Origin: Branchiostoma lanceolatum
Lineage: Eukaryota > Chordata > Leptocardii > Amphioxiformes > Branchiostomatidae
DNA length: 64,000 bases
Direction of reading: 5' to 3'
NCBI RefSeq assembly: GCF_035083965.1
Contig: NC_089723.1
Location: 21,865,193 to 21,929,192 of the forward strand
Part shown: positions 47,136-59,609 of the stretch, in pieces
How the letters are laid out: each line of letters opens with the position of its first letter
Position numbering within the stretch: the first letter of the stretch is position 1
The notes under the pieces: generated by a model
The model's input: the letters and a program-made list of their open reading frames with translations, nothing else
Databases searched by the model: none
Told to the model about the DNA's origin: nothing
Translations under genes and position numbers: made by a program

Positions 47136-50100
47136 ATGGCTAGCAAAGCAGCACGAGCGGGCGTCGGCGGTGCAAAGCCCGTTGTCGCCCCCGCCATCCC
47201 GACCGAAGGAGCGCTGCAGGCCCTCGCCGACGCCAGGGCGACCCGCAAAAGCGAGAAGAGGGAGCTGGTGGTCCTCAACGACCGCTTCGCCAACTACATC
47301 GAGAAGGTGCGCTCCCTGCAGGAGCGGAACACCAAGCTGACGACCCAGATCAGGATCCAGGAGGCGCGGGAGGAGACCGACATCGCGGAGCTGTACGAGA
47401 CGGAGCTGACGGAGCTGAGGGCGCTGGTGGACCAGCTGACTCAGGAGAAGGCTCAGCTGGACGCCGAGAGCGCCAGCTGGCAGGCACGGACTCAGGAGTG
47501 GCAGGCCAAGTAAGTCCACAGTTTCCTCTTTCATGTTTCACTCCATACCGTAGGTTTACGAATATTATTGAACATAGCTTTTGACCAGAAACTAGAATGT
47601 ACTGATCGTTTTAACTGACCATGACAGTTTCAGACTCAATATGAGGTTATTAGGGCTAGAGCAAATCGACGTTGAAATGAACATTTATCGATGTGACTAC
47701 TCGTCAGGTGCGAGACCGAGACTGCCACGACTGAGGCCATGCGGACAGAACTGGCAACGGTCAAAACGGTAGGTCTTCTCTTTCCGCTAAATCTCCATAT
47801 TGCTGATATGCTATGGATATATCCAACTGTTTAATGCGATCTTTTATACCTATTGTGTTCTTCTAATTTCTCATCCCATTTAGTCACTGGTCTAACTATT
47901 TGACCGTTGGGGTACCACAGAAGATCTGGCAACCAGTTTTCTCCTCCCTTCTCGGTTTTCTGTTCATCTTAGTGTTTCAAGTAGCTTCATGCCTGTCAGT
48001 TCTTTGATATTATCCCTCGTCGCCTACCTATCTTTTTCCTCCCTGGACGCTTCCTTGCTCGTTTTGGCTCGCACCGATCACCGTGACACGTAGTCGTACC
48101 ACTTCAGTTTTCTTTTCTTTACTGTGGTGAGGAGGTGTTATGGTCTTACGGACCGATGTTCGTTTAACTCTAGATCTGTATTGTACGTCAGTATTTTAGA
48201 TGGCTCCCGGCATAGAATCTTCCGGAAGCATTTCCTCGTTCACTGTGGACTGTACATATTGTAATGGTATGCTAGGTACATGCAAACAGTTGTTCAAAGA
48301 GATAAGAGGTTCTGCAATCTGTTTTCCAGGAGGTAGATGCGGCGACTGTGGAGCGTGTTGGAGTGGAAAACAAGCTGACCACCGCGCAGGAGGAGATTGA
48401 GTTCCTCAAGAGGGTCTATGATGAGGTGAGCATGTCCTTGTCACCGTGAATAACTTCATCAGGTTGGTTAATGACTGTATAGCAAAGATCTGTATTTACA
48501 GCCACATATTCATCAAGAGCCGACGTTTCGATGATCGTCTGTCATCTTCTTTAGGGCAATTCTTACTGGTTCACTGTGCCCTGACTATGTATGTGACAAT
48601 ACGTTACGTTTGGGACCGCATTGTTAGCAGTAACACTTACTTCAGTGCACAGTGAACAAGTCAGACTTACCTTGATGAAGATGGCAGACGGCTATGGTTA
48701 AATATGTGGTTTTGAATAAAAAGACTTTGCTATTCATGTCTTCGTCACGTTAGAACCATCCCGGAATTGTATTTGTGCTCCAGATAAACAGTTAAGGATT
48801 ATGGAATTTTTTTAACTCAAGCTTGACGCTGTAGATAGAAGACACATGTATCGAATAATGATACGACTTTTGAAAGACACAAGAAAGAACAAACATCCAT
48901 CGAAGGCTTTGTTACTTAAACGTTTAATTTGCACTGAACTTAGACAGACTGTACACTCAATCAATTAATTTCCGAATCCGCGGGCATCAACTGGCGATAC
49001 ATTTCGGCTGTAGACATATCTCTATTATAACAATGTATTGTATTCATACAATACCATACATACTGCTATACACTCACAACGATAATCAGACATCCTTACC
49101 ATGTAAGTTTTGCACCATTACAGGAGACGCGTAAGGTGCAGTACCAGTTGAACCAGACCGTGGCCATTGTTGAGACCGAGGCTCCGATCATCACTGGACC
49201 TGACCTGAGCGAGACTCTGCGTGAGATCCGCATGCAGTACGAGATCATGGGACGGGCCAACAGGGAGGAGGCCGAGGCCAAGTACAAGCTCAAGGTGAGA
49301 CCATTACCAATACTGTGATCACAATCAGAAAAAGGGTCCCCAACGGGGAGTTTTCGGAGTTTTTTTTTTCTTTTTTACTTTCGGGCGTGACCCCTAGCTA
49401 GCCCCGTTGGACACCCTGCGGCTATCGGGCTATTTTGGCGCATGTCCGGGTCCTCAGATGTATTTAACTCGTAGTTAGAATATTACCCCAGGACCTGGTG
49501 ACGAATTGACGCCGTAGGACCATGAAAAGTGAGAAAAAAAGATATGTTATACCGTACCTCACATATATAAAGCGATATCCTAATTATTGGCACTATTCCA
49601 AAGTACAATTGTAAATATACTTCCTTGTATACTACTTATTTGTCAACATTGTTATCTTACACTATCTGTTTTCTTTTTCTATAAACAGATTATGTTGCAA
49701 ATAGCACTGGGGCAAGGACTCTGGCTAAATATTGACTTAATATTCGAGTTGCATGAACATTGTTGTGTATAATGCATATAGCCAGACGAGTTATGATTCT
49801 CGTCCTCTTGAACGGTAGGAAAAATGCCTTTAGTCCAATATTCAGTCATAACTCATAACAAATATTTCAAAACAAAACAAAGCAAATCTAACGTTGGTAT
49901 TGTTTTATTTTTTCCAGTTCAGCGAGTTGGCCCAGCAGCGGGAGCTGGATAACGAGGCTCTGGTCTCCGCCCGGTCCGAGCTGACCAACCTGAAGAGGAT
50001 GCTTCAGTCTATCGTCACCGAGACAGAGGCACTTAAGAACAAGGTTGGGTCATCGCCTTACCTTGGTTATGCTACGGTCACAATTGGGCAAAGGGGCCCC

Positions 50101-51004
50101 AATGGGTAGTTAACAGTTTGTTTATGTGCAATTTCGGGCGTGGCCCCTGGGAACACTCTGTGACTACCGGGCTATTTTTGGCACGGCCGAGCTCCGGGTT
50201 GATTTTAACTCGGAGTTCAAATAAGCCCGTGACCCGTTGACAAATAGACGCCGAAGCTTATCATGGGATCACCGAGAGGTACCTCTCAGTTTTCGTAGTC
50301 CACCGGGACAAATTTGTGACTTCAACGCCAGGCCGGGGCTACACCCTCTACGGGCACGTTGACCGTAGCATTTCAGCAACATTCCACTCGGGCGGCGACC
50401 TCCCTGCAACAGAGCTATTTGACAGATCGATCAGCGAATTTTTTGTGTTTGTGTGTTTATTGTGTTTTCAGTCCACTGTATATGTAGTATGAAATCAGAG
50501 AGAAAGTAAAAAAATTCTGTGTCTTCTTTACTAGACCGGGTCCCTGGAGACGAACATCGCGGAGACAGAGGCCCGCCGTCTGAAGGAGATTGAGGAGTAC
50601 AAGCTGGCGATCGGCGAGCTGGAGCAGCAGATCGAGAAGATGAAGCTGGAGATGACGCAGCACACCGTGGAGTACCAGGAGCTCATGAAAATCAAGATGG
50701 CGCTGGACGTGGAGATAGCGGCCTACAGGAAGCTGCTGGAAGGGGAGGAGTTGAGGTGGGGTTATTTTCGTAATAACAATGACCTTTATCACATGAATAT
50801 TCAATCTCAATATGGGCTAATGTTGACATATTTGGATCTTATAGAATCTGAAAAGACTTATGCTCAGAAAATAGAATCTATATCGCCATCGTAAACGCCC
50901 ATCGCTATTCATATTGTAAACACTCATTTCTTGCAATTTTCTTGTTTGAATGATTTCCACTATACAGGCTCTTCAGCGAAGCCCAACCAAAACGTCAAAC
51001 GTGA
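47136..51004 (+). CDS. Cytoplasmic intermediate filament gene E
   Basis: IF protein of 361 aa. Exons: 47136-47509, 47708-47768, 48330-48425, 49124-49294, 49918-50043, 50535-50755, 50968-51004. Sizes 374, 61, 96, 171, 126, 221 and 37 follow the type II/III exon plan. The start ATG has a good context (CGCCATGG). Head [10 protein letters not shown], coil 1[20 protein letters not shown]; coil 1[16 protein letters not shown] is type II keratin-like; helix-termination [17 protein letters not shown]. The tail in the expected phase is 11-12 residues, beginning LFSEAQ after the Arg and stopping at 51002-51004. A later in-phase donor (after 50760) would instead open a longer basic tail ending at a TAG at 51054-51056. 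Polymerises in the cytoplasm, probably with a type I-like partner. Confidence 0.92.
48444..48756. mobile_element. Foldback element in intron 3 of gene E
   Basis: The left arm (ACCGTGAATAACTTCATCAGG .. ATAGCAAAGATCTGTATTTAC .. CGTCTGTCATCTTC) and right arm (GATGAAGATGGCAGACGG .. TGAATAAAAAGACTTTGCTAT .. GTCTTCGTCACG) are inverted copies about 130 bp long. The centre holds TACGTTTGGGACCGCATTG, shared with the element at 4175. Confidence 0.8.
49320..49545. mobile_element. MITE, 'GCTACGGTCA' family, truncated copy
   Basis: Contains GGGTCCCCAACGGGGAG, GACCCCTAGCTAGCCCCGTTGGACACCCTGCGGCTA and GGACCTGGTGACGAATTGACGCC, all family blocks; terminal repeat missing. Intron 4 of gene E. Confidence 0.7.
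50069..50371. mobile_element. MITE, 'GCTACGGTCA' family, best-preserved copy
   Basis: 303 bp bounded by ATGCTACGGTCA (50069-50080) and its exact inverse TGACCGTAGCAT (50360-50371). This copy defines the family ends. Intron 5 of gene E. Confidence 0.85.
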
Positions 51005-51178
51005 GGTCAGCAGTCAGGTGAGGCGTGAAGTCACGATGGAAATCAAGTCCAGCTAGAGAGGGAGTACTTGAATCGGATGACGTAAAGCTGTGTGACGTCG
51101 TATTACATCATTAGCATATATCATCATTTTAATCGTAGCATGCAACGTGTTAACATTTGTTTAAGTCAAACTTGTACG

Positions 51179-51184
51179 AATAAA
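51179..51184 (+). promoter_or_regulatory. Polyadenylation signal of gene E
   Basis: AATAAA 175 bp after the stop; a second copy stands at 51211-51216. Confidence 0.65.
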
Positions 51185-51315
51185 TCATGAAATTCAAGAG
51201 GCTTCTGAAGAATAAACATTTGCTTTGGTAGACCATGACCTAGTGCTGTTGTCAATGAATGATTTTTCTTCTTCATTTATGAACTGGAGATAGACATTCG
51301 AGAGGTAGCCTTACT

Positions 51316-51796
51316 ATGCTACGGTCACAATTGGAAAAAGTGTGGCGATTAAAAATTATTGCCATAGCGAAGGTGTCTGGGTTGATCTTACTGTCATGTA
51401 AGGAAAGTATCAACGTAGCACTTATAGTTCTGCCATAATATTTGTTCAAATCGCACTTAGAAATCAGAGAGGCCTCTGCCAAGTTTTTTGAGTCAACAGA
51501 GGTTTTGTTGGTGGGAGGCATGATGTTCAGCACGTTCTTGAGATAATAGATCAACTGGGGTAGGTTGAAAACCCTTTTCAAAGCTAGAATACTAGATTCG
51601 GTGCCCTGAGAACTCCCTGACACACTCCCACCAGTACGAAATCGGAAACCACTTAAGTAGGTCATCTGTCATCGACCTGGGTGCTGGGATGCCAGACCGT
51701 GCTAAAGAAGGTATAGAGTGACAGGCGGGCGGACGGATTCCATACATTCCTGTGCAATTCTGGGAATTCTTGTAAAACGGGCGTAAAATATACTAT
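51316..51796 (-). repeat. Transposon end fused to inverted copy of 19428-19890
   Basis: TATGCTACGGTCACAATTGG (about 51317-51336) is the left tip of the MITE family. It runs straight into a reverse-complement, diverged copy of the intron-1 block of gene B. This mosaic lies between gene E and the start of the segmental duplicate. Confidence 0.75.
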
Positions 51797-52710
51797 TAAG
51801 CTCGCTCTTAAAGGGCGCCAGACATTTGGAGATAACTTTGTCTTATCATATGTAACAATAGTATTATTATTATTAACAAGGCTAGAAGAGCAACATGTTA
51901 TTACCCTTAAGATGTGGTACAGCTCTAACGACTCCCTCCTGATCAAAGTTCGACGACACCGTGGGCAGCATCCGGATAAACTTGGAGCGACCTCCGAGCG
52001 AGATCCGTTTCCTTGTGGACGACGCTTCCTTAAAGGAGTTCATGTCTCCCATCACCGACTGGAGGTCTGAGGCAGACGCACGGATAGAACAGATCCGCAA
52101 GAGAGACGTCAAACTCCGGTGAGAAGAAATGAGAAATTATACATAACCTATTTACTGATATTTGACAAGATTCAGAAGCTGGTAGCATACGTAGACAAGG
52201 ATTTGTTCACATTTGCGAATATTTTCATCGGGTCGGTGAATGACTGAATGGCAAAGTTCTTTATTCACAACCACATATCTAACAAGAGATAAAACGTTTC
52301 GATAACCGTCTGTCATCTTCATCAGGGCAATATGCTGACTGGTTCACTAGCTATAGTGCAAAGTGAGCCAGTCAGAACTCTCCTGATGGAGGTCGCAAAC
52401 GCACATCCAAACGTCGATTCTCATTATCTCCATAAAAAATGGAGATATAGTTTTGAGCGTGTCTGTTTGTCTGTTTGTCATCTGTTTGGCAACCATGTTG
52501 TGAAGTTGGCACCAAGAAATGCATGGTGCATCAACTGCAGAATTTACATATACGTGCACGCCGACAGAAGACCGAATCGCTTGAAATTGTCACCATAAAA
52601 TTTTAACTGTACTATGATATTTTACTGTATAGTTGCTGTATAGCACGGTATTTTGCTGTACTTAACGGCGCAACTCAGGAATCCAATGCAATTAATGGTG
52701 ACCTGTCATC

Positions 52711-53363
52711 ATTTATAAACATTTGTAAACAGTTGTTAACAGTTGTTAACAGTTGTAAACATTTGTAAACTTTTGTAAACTTTTGTTAACTTTTGTTAAC
52801 ATTTGTAAACTTCTTTAAACATTTGTTAACTTTTGTAAACTTTTGTAAACATTTGTAAACTTTTGTAAACTTTTGTAAACATTTGTAAACTTTTGAAAAC
52901 TTTTGTAAACATTTGTAAACTTTTGTAAACTTTTGTAAACTTTTGTAAACTTTTGTTAACATTTGTAAACTTATGTAAACTTTTGTAAACTTTTGTAAAC
53001 ATTTGTAAACTTTTGTGAACTTTTATAAACTTTTTTAAACTTTTGTAAACATTTGTAAACTTTTGTAAACTTTTGTAAACTTTTGTAAACTTTTGTAAAC
53101 TTTTGTAAACATTTGTAAACTTTTGTAAACATTTGTAAACCTTTGTAAACTTTTGTAAACTTTTGTAAACTTTCGTTAACATTTGTAAACTTTTGTAAAC
53201 TTTTGTAAACTTGTGTAAACTTTTGTAAACTTGTGTAAACAGTTGTAAACTTGTGTAAACATTTTGAACTTTCGTTAACATTTGTAAACTTTTGTAAACT
53301 TGTGTTAACTTTTGTAAACATTTGTAAACTTTTGTAAACTTGTGTAAATTTTTGTAAACATTT
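52711..53363. repeat. 10-bp minisatellite, long allele (about 65 units)
   Basis: Tandem AACTTTTGTA decamers with scattered substitutions. Expanded about fourfold over the array at 27983. Three units make 30 bp, so a stop-free frame (repeating VYKSLQKFTK) arises on the minus strand without coding meaning. Confidence 0.95.
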
Positions 53364-55298
53364 AGAGATGTAGTTTTGGGTGTGTCTGTGCGTGTTTCCG
53401 GACTACTGTAAGCAGCATAACTCAAGTACCTCTTGATATGATGGAATTACGATGATATTCGGTATATGGGCGGGTGTTGAGAAGCCAAAATTCAAGGTCT
53501 ATTTTGGGCCCCCTGGTAAGTGACATTGGTACTGCAGCAGAACTTTTTCTATCTTTTGACCTATGGTCTTGATTGTTTGTGTCAGATAGCTTGTGATGTA
53601 ATGAAGAAGTGGTTAAGGTTTGGGCCCCTGGCAGCTTATACTGGAACTGCATGGGCGTTATTGTGAAAATCTTCTAAGGAGAATAACTGAACAGAGGAAT
53701 GTTAGATTTCCATATTTAGTATGCAGGTAGCTTGGACAGAGATGTAAGTAATGAAGTGCAAATAATGCTAATTGGGACTTAATTGGGGCACATTCGCCCC
53801 CCCCCCCCCGTCATAATTTCCGAACGGTATGATGTATCATCGACATATTTGCAGGGAGTGATGGTCACGTCAAGTCTTATAAATTCCTGTAATTTTGGTG
53901 ACGTTATGACGTTATATGTCGTAATTACGACGTCATCGATGTGATTTTATTGGCTAAGTAGTCATATCTAAAGGTATTAAACAAAACAGTTTGTATTATT
54001 CGATTTAAGGTATGCAAAGGCATACGACGTTAATGGTAAGTACGTTGACGGCAATATGACGGATCTGGCATCTTGGATCGGGCATTTTGAAAATTTTGAA
54101 AATCCTTTATGACTCCAAACGACACTGAAATAGACTAGAAATGTTCATTTTAATGTTTCTGGTAAAGAAAATGTCAGGTATTGACGATTTTAATGGCGAA
54201 AAAGCCTGCTGATACCTTAAATAGTGATATAGTCCGCCATCTTGGATTTTGACTGATAACGTCATCAAATTAGTATAAATCATGAATATTAAATCATGAA
54301 AGTTACATCTAATTACATATGATGTTATACATGTATGAAAACTAGTGTAGTTGTGCAAGAAAACCTGAGAAATATCTTTTTTTTTTCAAAAAAATTAGTG
54401 ATTTTTGCATAAAATGCCTGTCAGAAACCCGTCGCCAGGGCAACATGAAAAATGATAAACTTAAAACCATTATAACAAAATTGCTGCCAAATTTTTTTTA
54501 GGAAAAGTCACCATGGTAGTCCTTGCATACATCGTTTGGCAGTAATACGATGTCAAAGTTGACGCGGGAACTTTTAGCCCCCCCCCCCTAGTCTGGATAG
54601 GGTTAAACACCTAGATACTCTATGCCTAGATTTGAATGGATGTTGTATTCCAATTGATGAGATGGTAAGCTTAGGCAGCAGCAAAAAGTATGGTGGATAA
54701 AACCTGGCTGACTGTGGTATTTTTTTGTATCGTAGGATCAACACACCGAACGCGCATGACATCACAGTAGAGGTAAGTTACGATGAATAGAGTCATCTTC
54801 AAAAACAAGTGTCAAAGATACATTAAGTGGTCTCTATTGAAGCGCCGTAAGGTGGATGTAGAAACTTGTGTTATAACGTCAAGAAGGTTATGTTGTTTTT
54901 GGGTTTTTTTTGTAGCCTGTGTACATATGTGTGTAAACAGCATGACTCAAGTAGGTCTGGATGGATTGTTTAATATTTGGCATGTAGGTGATGAGACCAA
55001 GAAACTACTAAAGATAGGGGGGCCCTAGTGACGTATTAAGATACTGCTGCGGAACTGTCGGCTTTGATATCTGGTGTTCTGGATATGCCCTTGTCGTGAT
55101 TTTTGAGTGGTAGATAGCTCTTTGGGCCAAGAGTAATTGGTGTTTATGTAGAGCACCCCCCCTGGCTTTTTTTAAAACTGAAAAATTTGAAAGAGAATAG
55201 AATAAATCAAGAAGTGGTTGACGGATCGTCATGTTTTTTTCGTATGCAGATCGTGATTATTGATATGATCAAATTATTATTATGCAAACCAATTAGAA

Positions 55299-56767
55299 CT
55301 AGAGTTCCACGAACACATTATCTTCGCCAAATAATCAAGGCGTATTGTGGAGAGTGATTAATATTTACATGCTTATCAACCCCTGCAAACTTGATCATAC
55401 ACCATACCGTTTGAAAGTTATGATGGGGGGGGGGGGGGGGGGGGGGGATGAGTCCAGTGTAGATAGGGATAAAACTCATTTGGTGGTACAGGACTAGTAT
55501 ATGTGTATAGTGTGCTGATATATGTTATAACTGGTCATCAAAAAAAATTAAAGTTATAATTAGATGGTACAGTCAATATATATGAATAGAATAAATCTTT
55601 ATTCCATATCGTACACATTTTGCAAGACATAGTACATGTTACTTTTCCATACGGTGCTAGGTAATACCTAGCAGTGTACTCTCTGAGCAGAGGAGTTTGT
55701 CCGGCTGGTTATTCACATGTTTTTAGGTGTTTTGTAAGGCTTTCTATTTTGTTCCCTTTCCGTTATGTCTCCAACCGTGTGTTTGACAAAAATGCAGAAA
55801 CTGAACACTTTAAAAAAAACCACACCCACACATCTGTTTGAATTGTAGTGAGACTGCCCCATTTGTTTATTTATGTACACCATCTGTTTATTTACACTTC
55901 TAGGCAAGGCCTTCTGCTGGCCTGTTTCGGGAATACTGTCACACGCTCCGTTATGGAATGTAAAGGATTTACAATTATCCTTACTAATCATGCAGATTAG
56001 CTCCTGTTTTCTAAAATTAGACATCGATTGTGTAAAGCACCATCTAAGCTCTCTACATACAAAACTTCACGACAATCTCTTCACCCCTTCTCAAGTAATA
56101 CGTGTCCGAATGTCAAAACAAAACACCCACTGCAGTTCTAAACAAGCCGCTAGGGGGCCCAAACTTACAGAACTTACTTCTTGTGGCATGAACTATCTAC
56201 CACACAAATACCATGACCATAGCACTTTCAGAAAATATGCCACTTAATTTTGAAGCTCCGCTGCAGTACCTTAGGTACTTGCTAGAAGGCCCATTATCGA
56301 ACTTGACCTTCCTTTCCGTAAACCCTACCCATCCACTAAATATCATACAGATCCATCAACAGCTTCTTGAGTTATGTTGTCCACAAGAAAATACACATCC
56401 ACACAAAGCCCACTGCAGTACCGACGGAAAATGCCAGGAGAACCATTTTTAAACTTGATCTCTGTTACCACAACATCTACACACCTGCAAAATATCATAA
56501 AGATCCATCAACGTTTCCGTCACTTTTTTCGCCTACATACAAACGCACAAAAATTAAAAGTCTGCTGCAGTACTGTTGAAAAACGCAAGGTAAACCATTT
56601 TTGAACTTGACCTTCCTTTGCACAACCAATACACACCTAGCAAAAATCATAAAGATTCATCAAAGGTTTCTTGAGTTATGCTCTTGACATACATACAGAC
56701 CCACCAAACAGCTGGCTCAACCGAAAACATAATCTACCCCGAGTACTATGGTACTCGGCAAAGATAA
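55299..56767. mobile_element. 1.47-kb insertion absent from the parental intron
   Basis: Gene B reads AATTAGAATTAATGAG at 30019-30034. In B' the same sequence is split after AATTAGAA and resumes at TTAATGAG. The insert carries a G homopolymer at 55425-55447. Its right half (about 56200-56700) has three degenerate direct repeats containing CATAAAGATCCATCAAC-like and CTGCAGTAC motifs. No protein recognised; class unknown. Confidence 0.85.
55425..55447. repeat. Poly-G tract
   Basis: 23 consecutive G inside the B'-specific insertion; potential G-quadruplex and a likely assembly-error site. Confidence 0.9.
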
Positions 56768-57480
56768 TTAATGAGAAAGTTTGTTTTGTATATTTGCTTG
56801 GCAGGTAGCTCAGACCCGATCCCACTTTGCCTTTGGGTCGGTCGTCCACGCCAAGCAGATGCCAAGCAACAGTCACTACACAGACTTCTTCTTCAACAAC
56901 TTCGAGTGGGCCGTTCTGGCCAACCAGCTCAAATGGAAGCAAAATGAAAGGAATGAAGTATGTTATTCCTTATCATATGTAGGTGCTTGAACGCATTAAC
57001 TCCGACCAGGGCTTGTTTTTTGAGCTGAATTCATTAGAAGGTGTGAACACTATTGCAAGCAAGATACCTGTTAAAAGTGTGGATGTGAGAAATAGTTCCG
57101 ATCACGAAGATGCAAATGATATCATCACTTCTGAAGTTTTGCTGAATTTATAATGACAACACTCAAGTTATATCAACTCGATTGTCATGCAAACTATGAC
57201 CGTTGTTCATATTGATTCTTTGTTTCGTCTTAGGGACAGTTGACGTTCGACTGGGCAGATCCAACGATCGCACTGCTTGAAAGTCGAGGGTGAGTTGTAA
57301 TCCTATACTGTAGTGGCATGGATATGTACTCGTGTAAACAATAGCATGTCTTTGCGTATACATTCTTACAATGTGAAATCTTAATGAACTTATAGCAATT
57401 AAGATCACCGTTTCCGTTAAAAAAAAAGTTTGAGAGTAAGTTCACTATTTACTTTTCCATTTTTTTGAAAACTTGCTTAT

Positions 57481-57735
57481 TGCTACGGTCACAATTGGAA
57501 AAAAGGGCCACGCCGCGAATAGTTTACGGGCTGTTTTTGGCACAATCGGGCGTAACCCCTAGCGGTCGGGATTATTTTCGTAAACTCAGAGTTTAAATAA
57601 CCCCGGGACCTGGTAACAAATAGACGCCATAAGGTAATCGTGAGAGCACCGAGAAGTTCCCTTCTTCACCGGGACACATTTATGGCTTTAGGGGGCTACA
57701 CCCCTTACGGGCACTGGTTCAAATGTGACTGAGGC
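57481..57735. mobile_element. MITE, 'GCTACGGTCA' family, duplicate copy
   Basis: Paralogous to 30741-30985, carried along by the segmental duplication. Confidence 0.75.
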
Positions 57736-59609
57736 ATAAACAGGGATTGTGAACAATAATATGCAAATGTATGGTACACTTGTTTATGGTTGCTTTTGCT
57801 GATCTTTTTTCAACCATTGCCTGACCAGGATACCGATTCGCGGGCACAATGTGTTCTGGGGAACCGGGGACACCCATGTCCCTACCTGGCTGCCGGCGTA
57901 CGCCGGGTCAGAGCTGGAGCAGAAGTGCTGGAAACGGGTTGATGACGTTGTGGGTCGGTATGCTGGGAGGTAAACCCTTTTATTTGAATCATTTCACAAT
58001 ACACACAAGTATCACTAAGTACCATTAAGCCCCAGAACCATTCTACCTGCATATGTCCTTAATATGAACGGGACTTGCCATGCTAGGTCAGGATTTACAA
58101 GCCACACATGACGTGGTCCAGGGCCATGATACCTAGATAGTGATATCCTCACCCCCCTAGATAGAAGGAAGCCTACCACACACAAGCATTATTGAACTAA
58201 TTCAACCTTCTGAGAACACTTAACAGAAAACCCTACTCTCGGAAATATGTCATAATCTTCACGATTTGATAAAAAGGGCACCATCTTCCCAACCAACCTC
58301 AGCTTCGCAAAACACTGCATTGTACATCAGTCTTAATCAAAGGTCTTAATCTATTTTAGGGAGACGGGATCCGGATAAACTAAGACGTTCTGGTGCTATT
58401 TCGCATAATTGTATTTTGAAGAAACGAAGCTTTTGCAACCATCTTCTCAAATCTAGCATCAAGATCAGACACTTGAGAATTTGCCACAAAGCTCATTATA
58501 AAGTATTATAATAATCGATTTGTGGGAAATATTCTCTTTCCTCACGCTGTGCCAGGTTGTAACATTGGGACATCAACAACGAGATGCTTCACGGAAACTT
58601 CTTCGTGGAGAAAACGGGAAACCCGCAGATCCGGTACGACATGTTGCAGAAGGTGAAGGAGAGATAGAATATGTGTATATACATTCAAAAGAAATTGTAA
58701 AGCCTGGGTTTGCATGCAAGAGATAAACGATGGTCATCATTGTGTTTTCCACAGGCCTACGTGCACCAGGCTGAGGAGTTCCTCGCTAACGGAGCTCCAG
58801 TCGACGCGATCGGAGCTCAGGGACACTTCAAAAGCCGACCAGACCCCGTCCTTCTTAAGGTACTGTTTCGATGTCATAACCTTTGGAAATTTTCCTTCAC
58901 CTTGCAAAGGATTTAGAGAATACTTATCAACATATACACCAACGATTGCCTTTTAGGTATTTTCATATTGACGTCAAAATTTATCTTCCAAATATACAGC
59001 AAATACAATTTATCATCTAAAATGATTAATGTACACATTTGAGATCATAAACTGAGTTTACAAGACTCAATTTTTTCCTTTACAGAGTCGCTTGGACCTT
59101 TTGGCCACTGCCGGCCTGCCCATCTGGGTAACGGAGATGACCGTAGCCGAGCTAGACGAGTTGGAGAGGGCGGCGGGTTACGAGGACGCCTTGCGGGTCG
59201 CCTTCAGCCACCCGGCCGTAGAAGGAATCCTTCTGTGGTCCTCCTTTGGCATTGCGAATTTTGGCGATCCTTTAACTGCAATTGCCAGTGGAGATAACGT
59301 TGAGGTTCAGTACAAAATGATGTATCTAACATATCATTGATGTCAACATAAGCCTTCAAATGTCAAATGTGGTCATCCTTTGGCAGTGCGAATTTTGGTA
59401 ATCCTGAAACTGCTATTGCCAGTAGAGATTACGTTGAGCTGAGGTCCAGTTCAAAACAATGCATCTAACATATCGTGGAAGTCCTCATAAAACCTTAAAA
59501 TGTCAAAATGTTTACAGACCAATAAAAGATTACTGTTATAATCTGGGAAGCCACTCTTAGGACTCAATAGACGTGACATGTCATGATAACTGTGAACAGC
59601 AGCTTTTTA

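Noticed and set aside
52826..53425. 199-residue open frame on the minus strand with VYKSLQKFTK repeats
   Set aside because: Produced by a 10-bp tandem repeat without stop codons; unit variation ignores codon positions. Not a protein gene.
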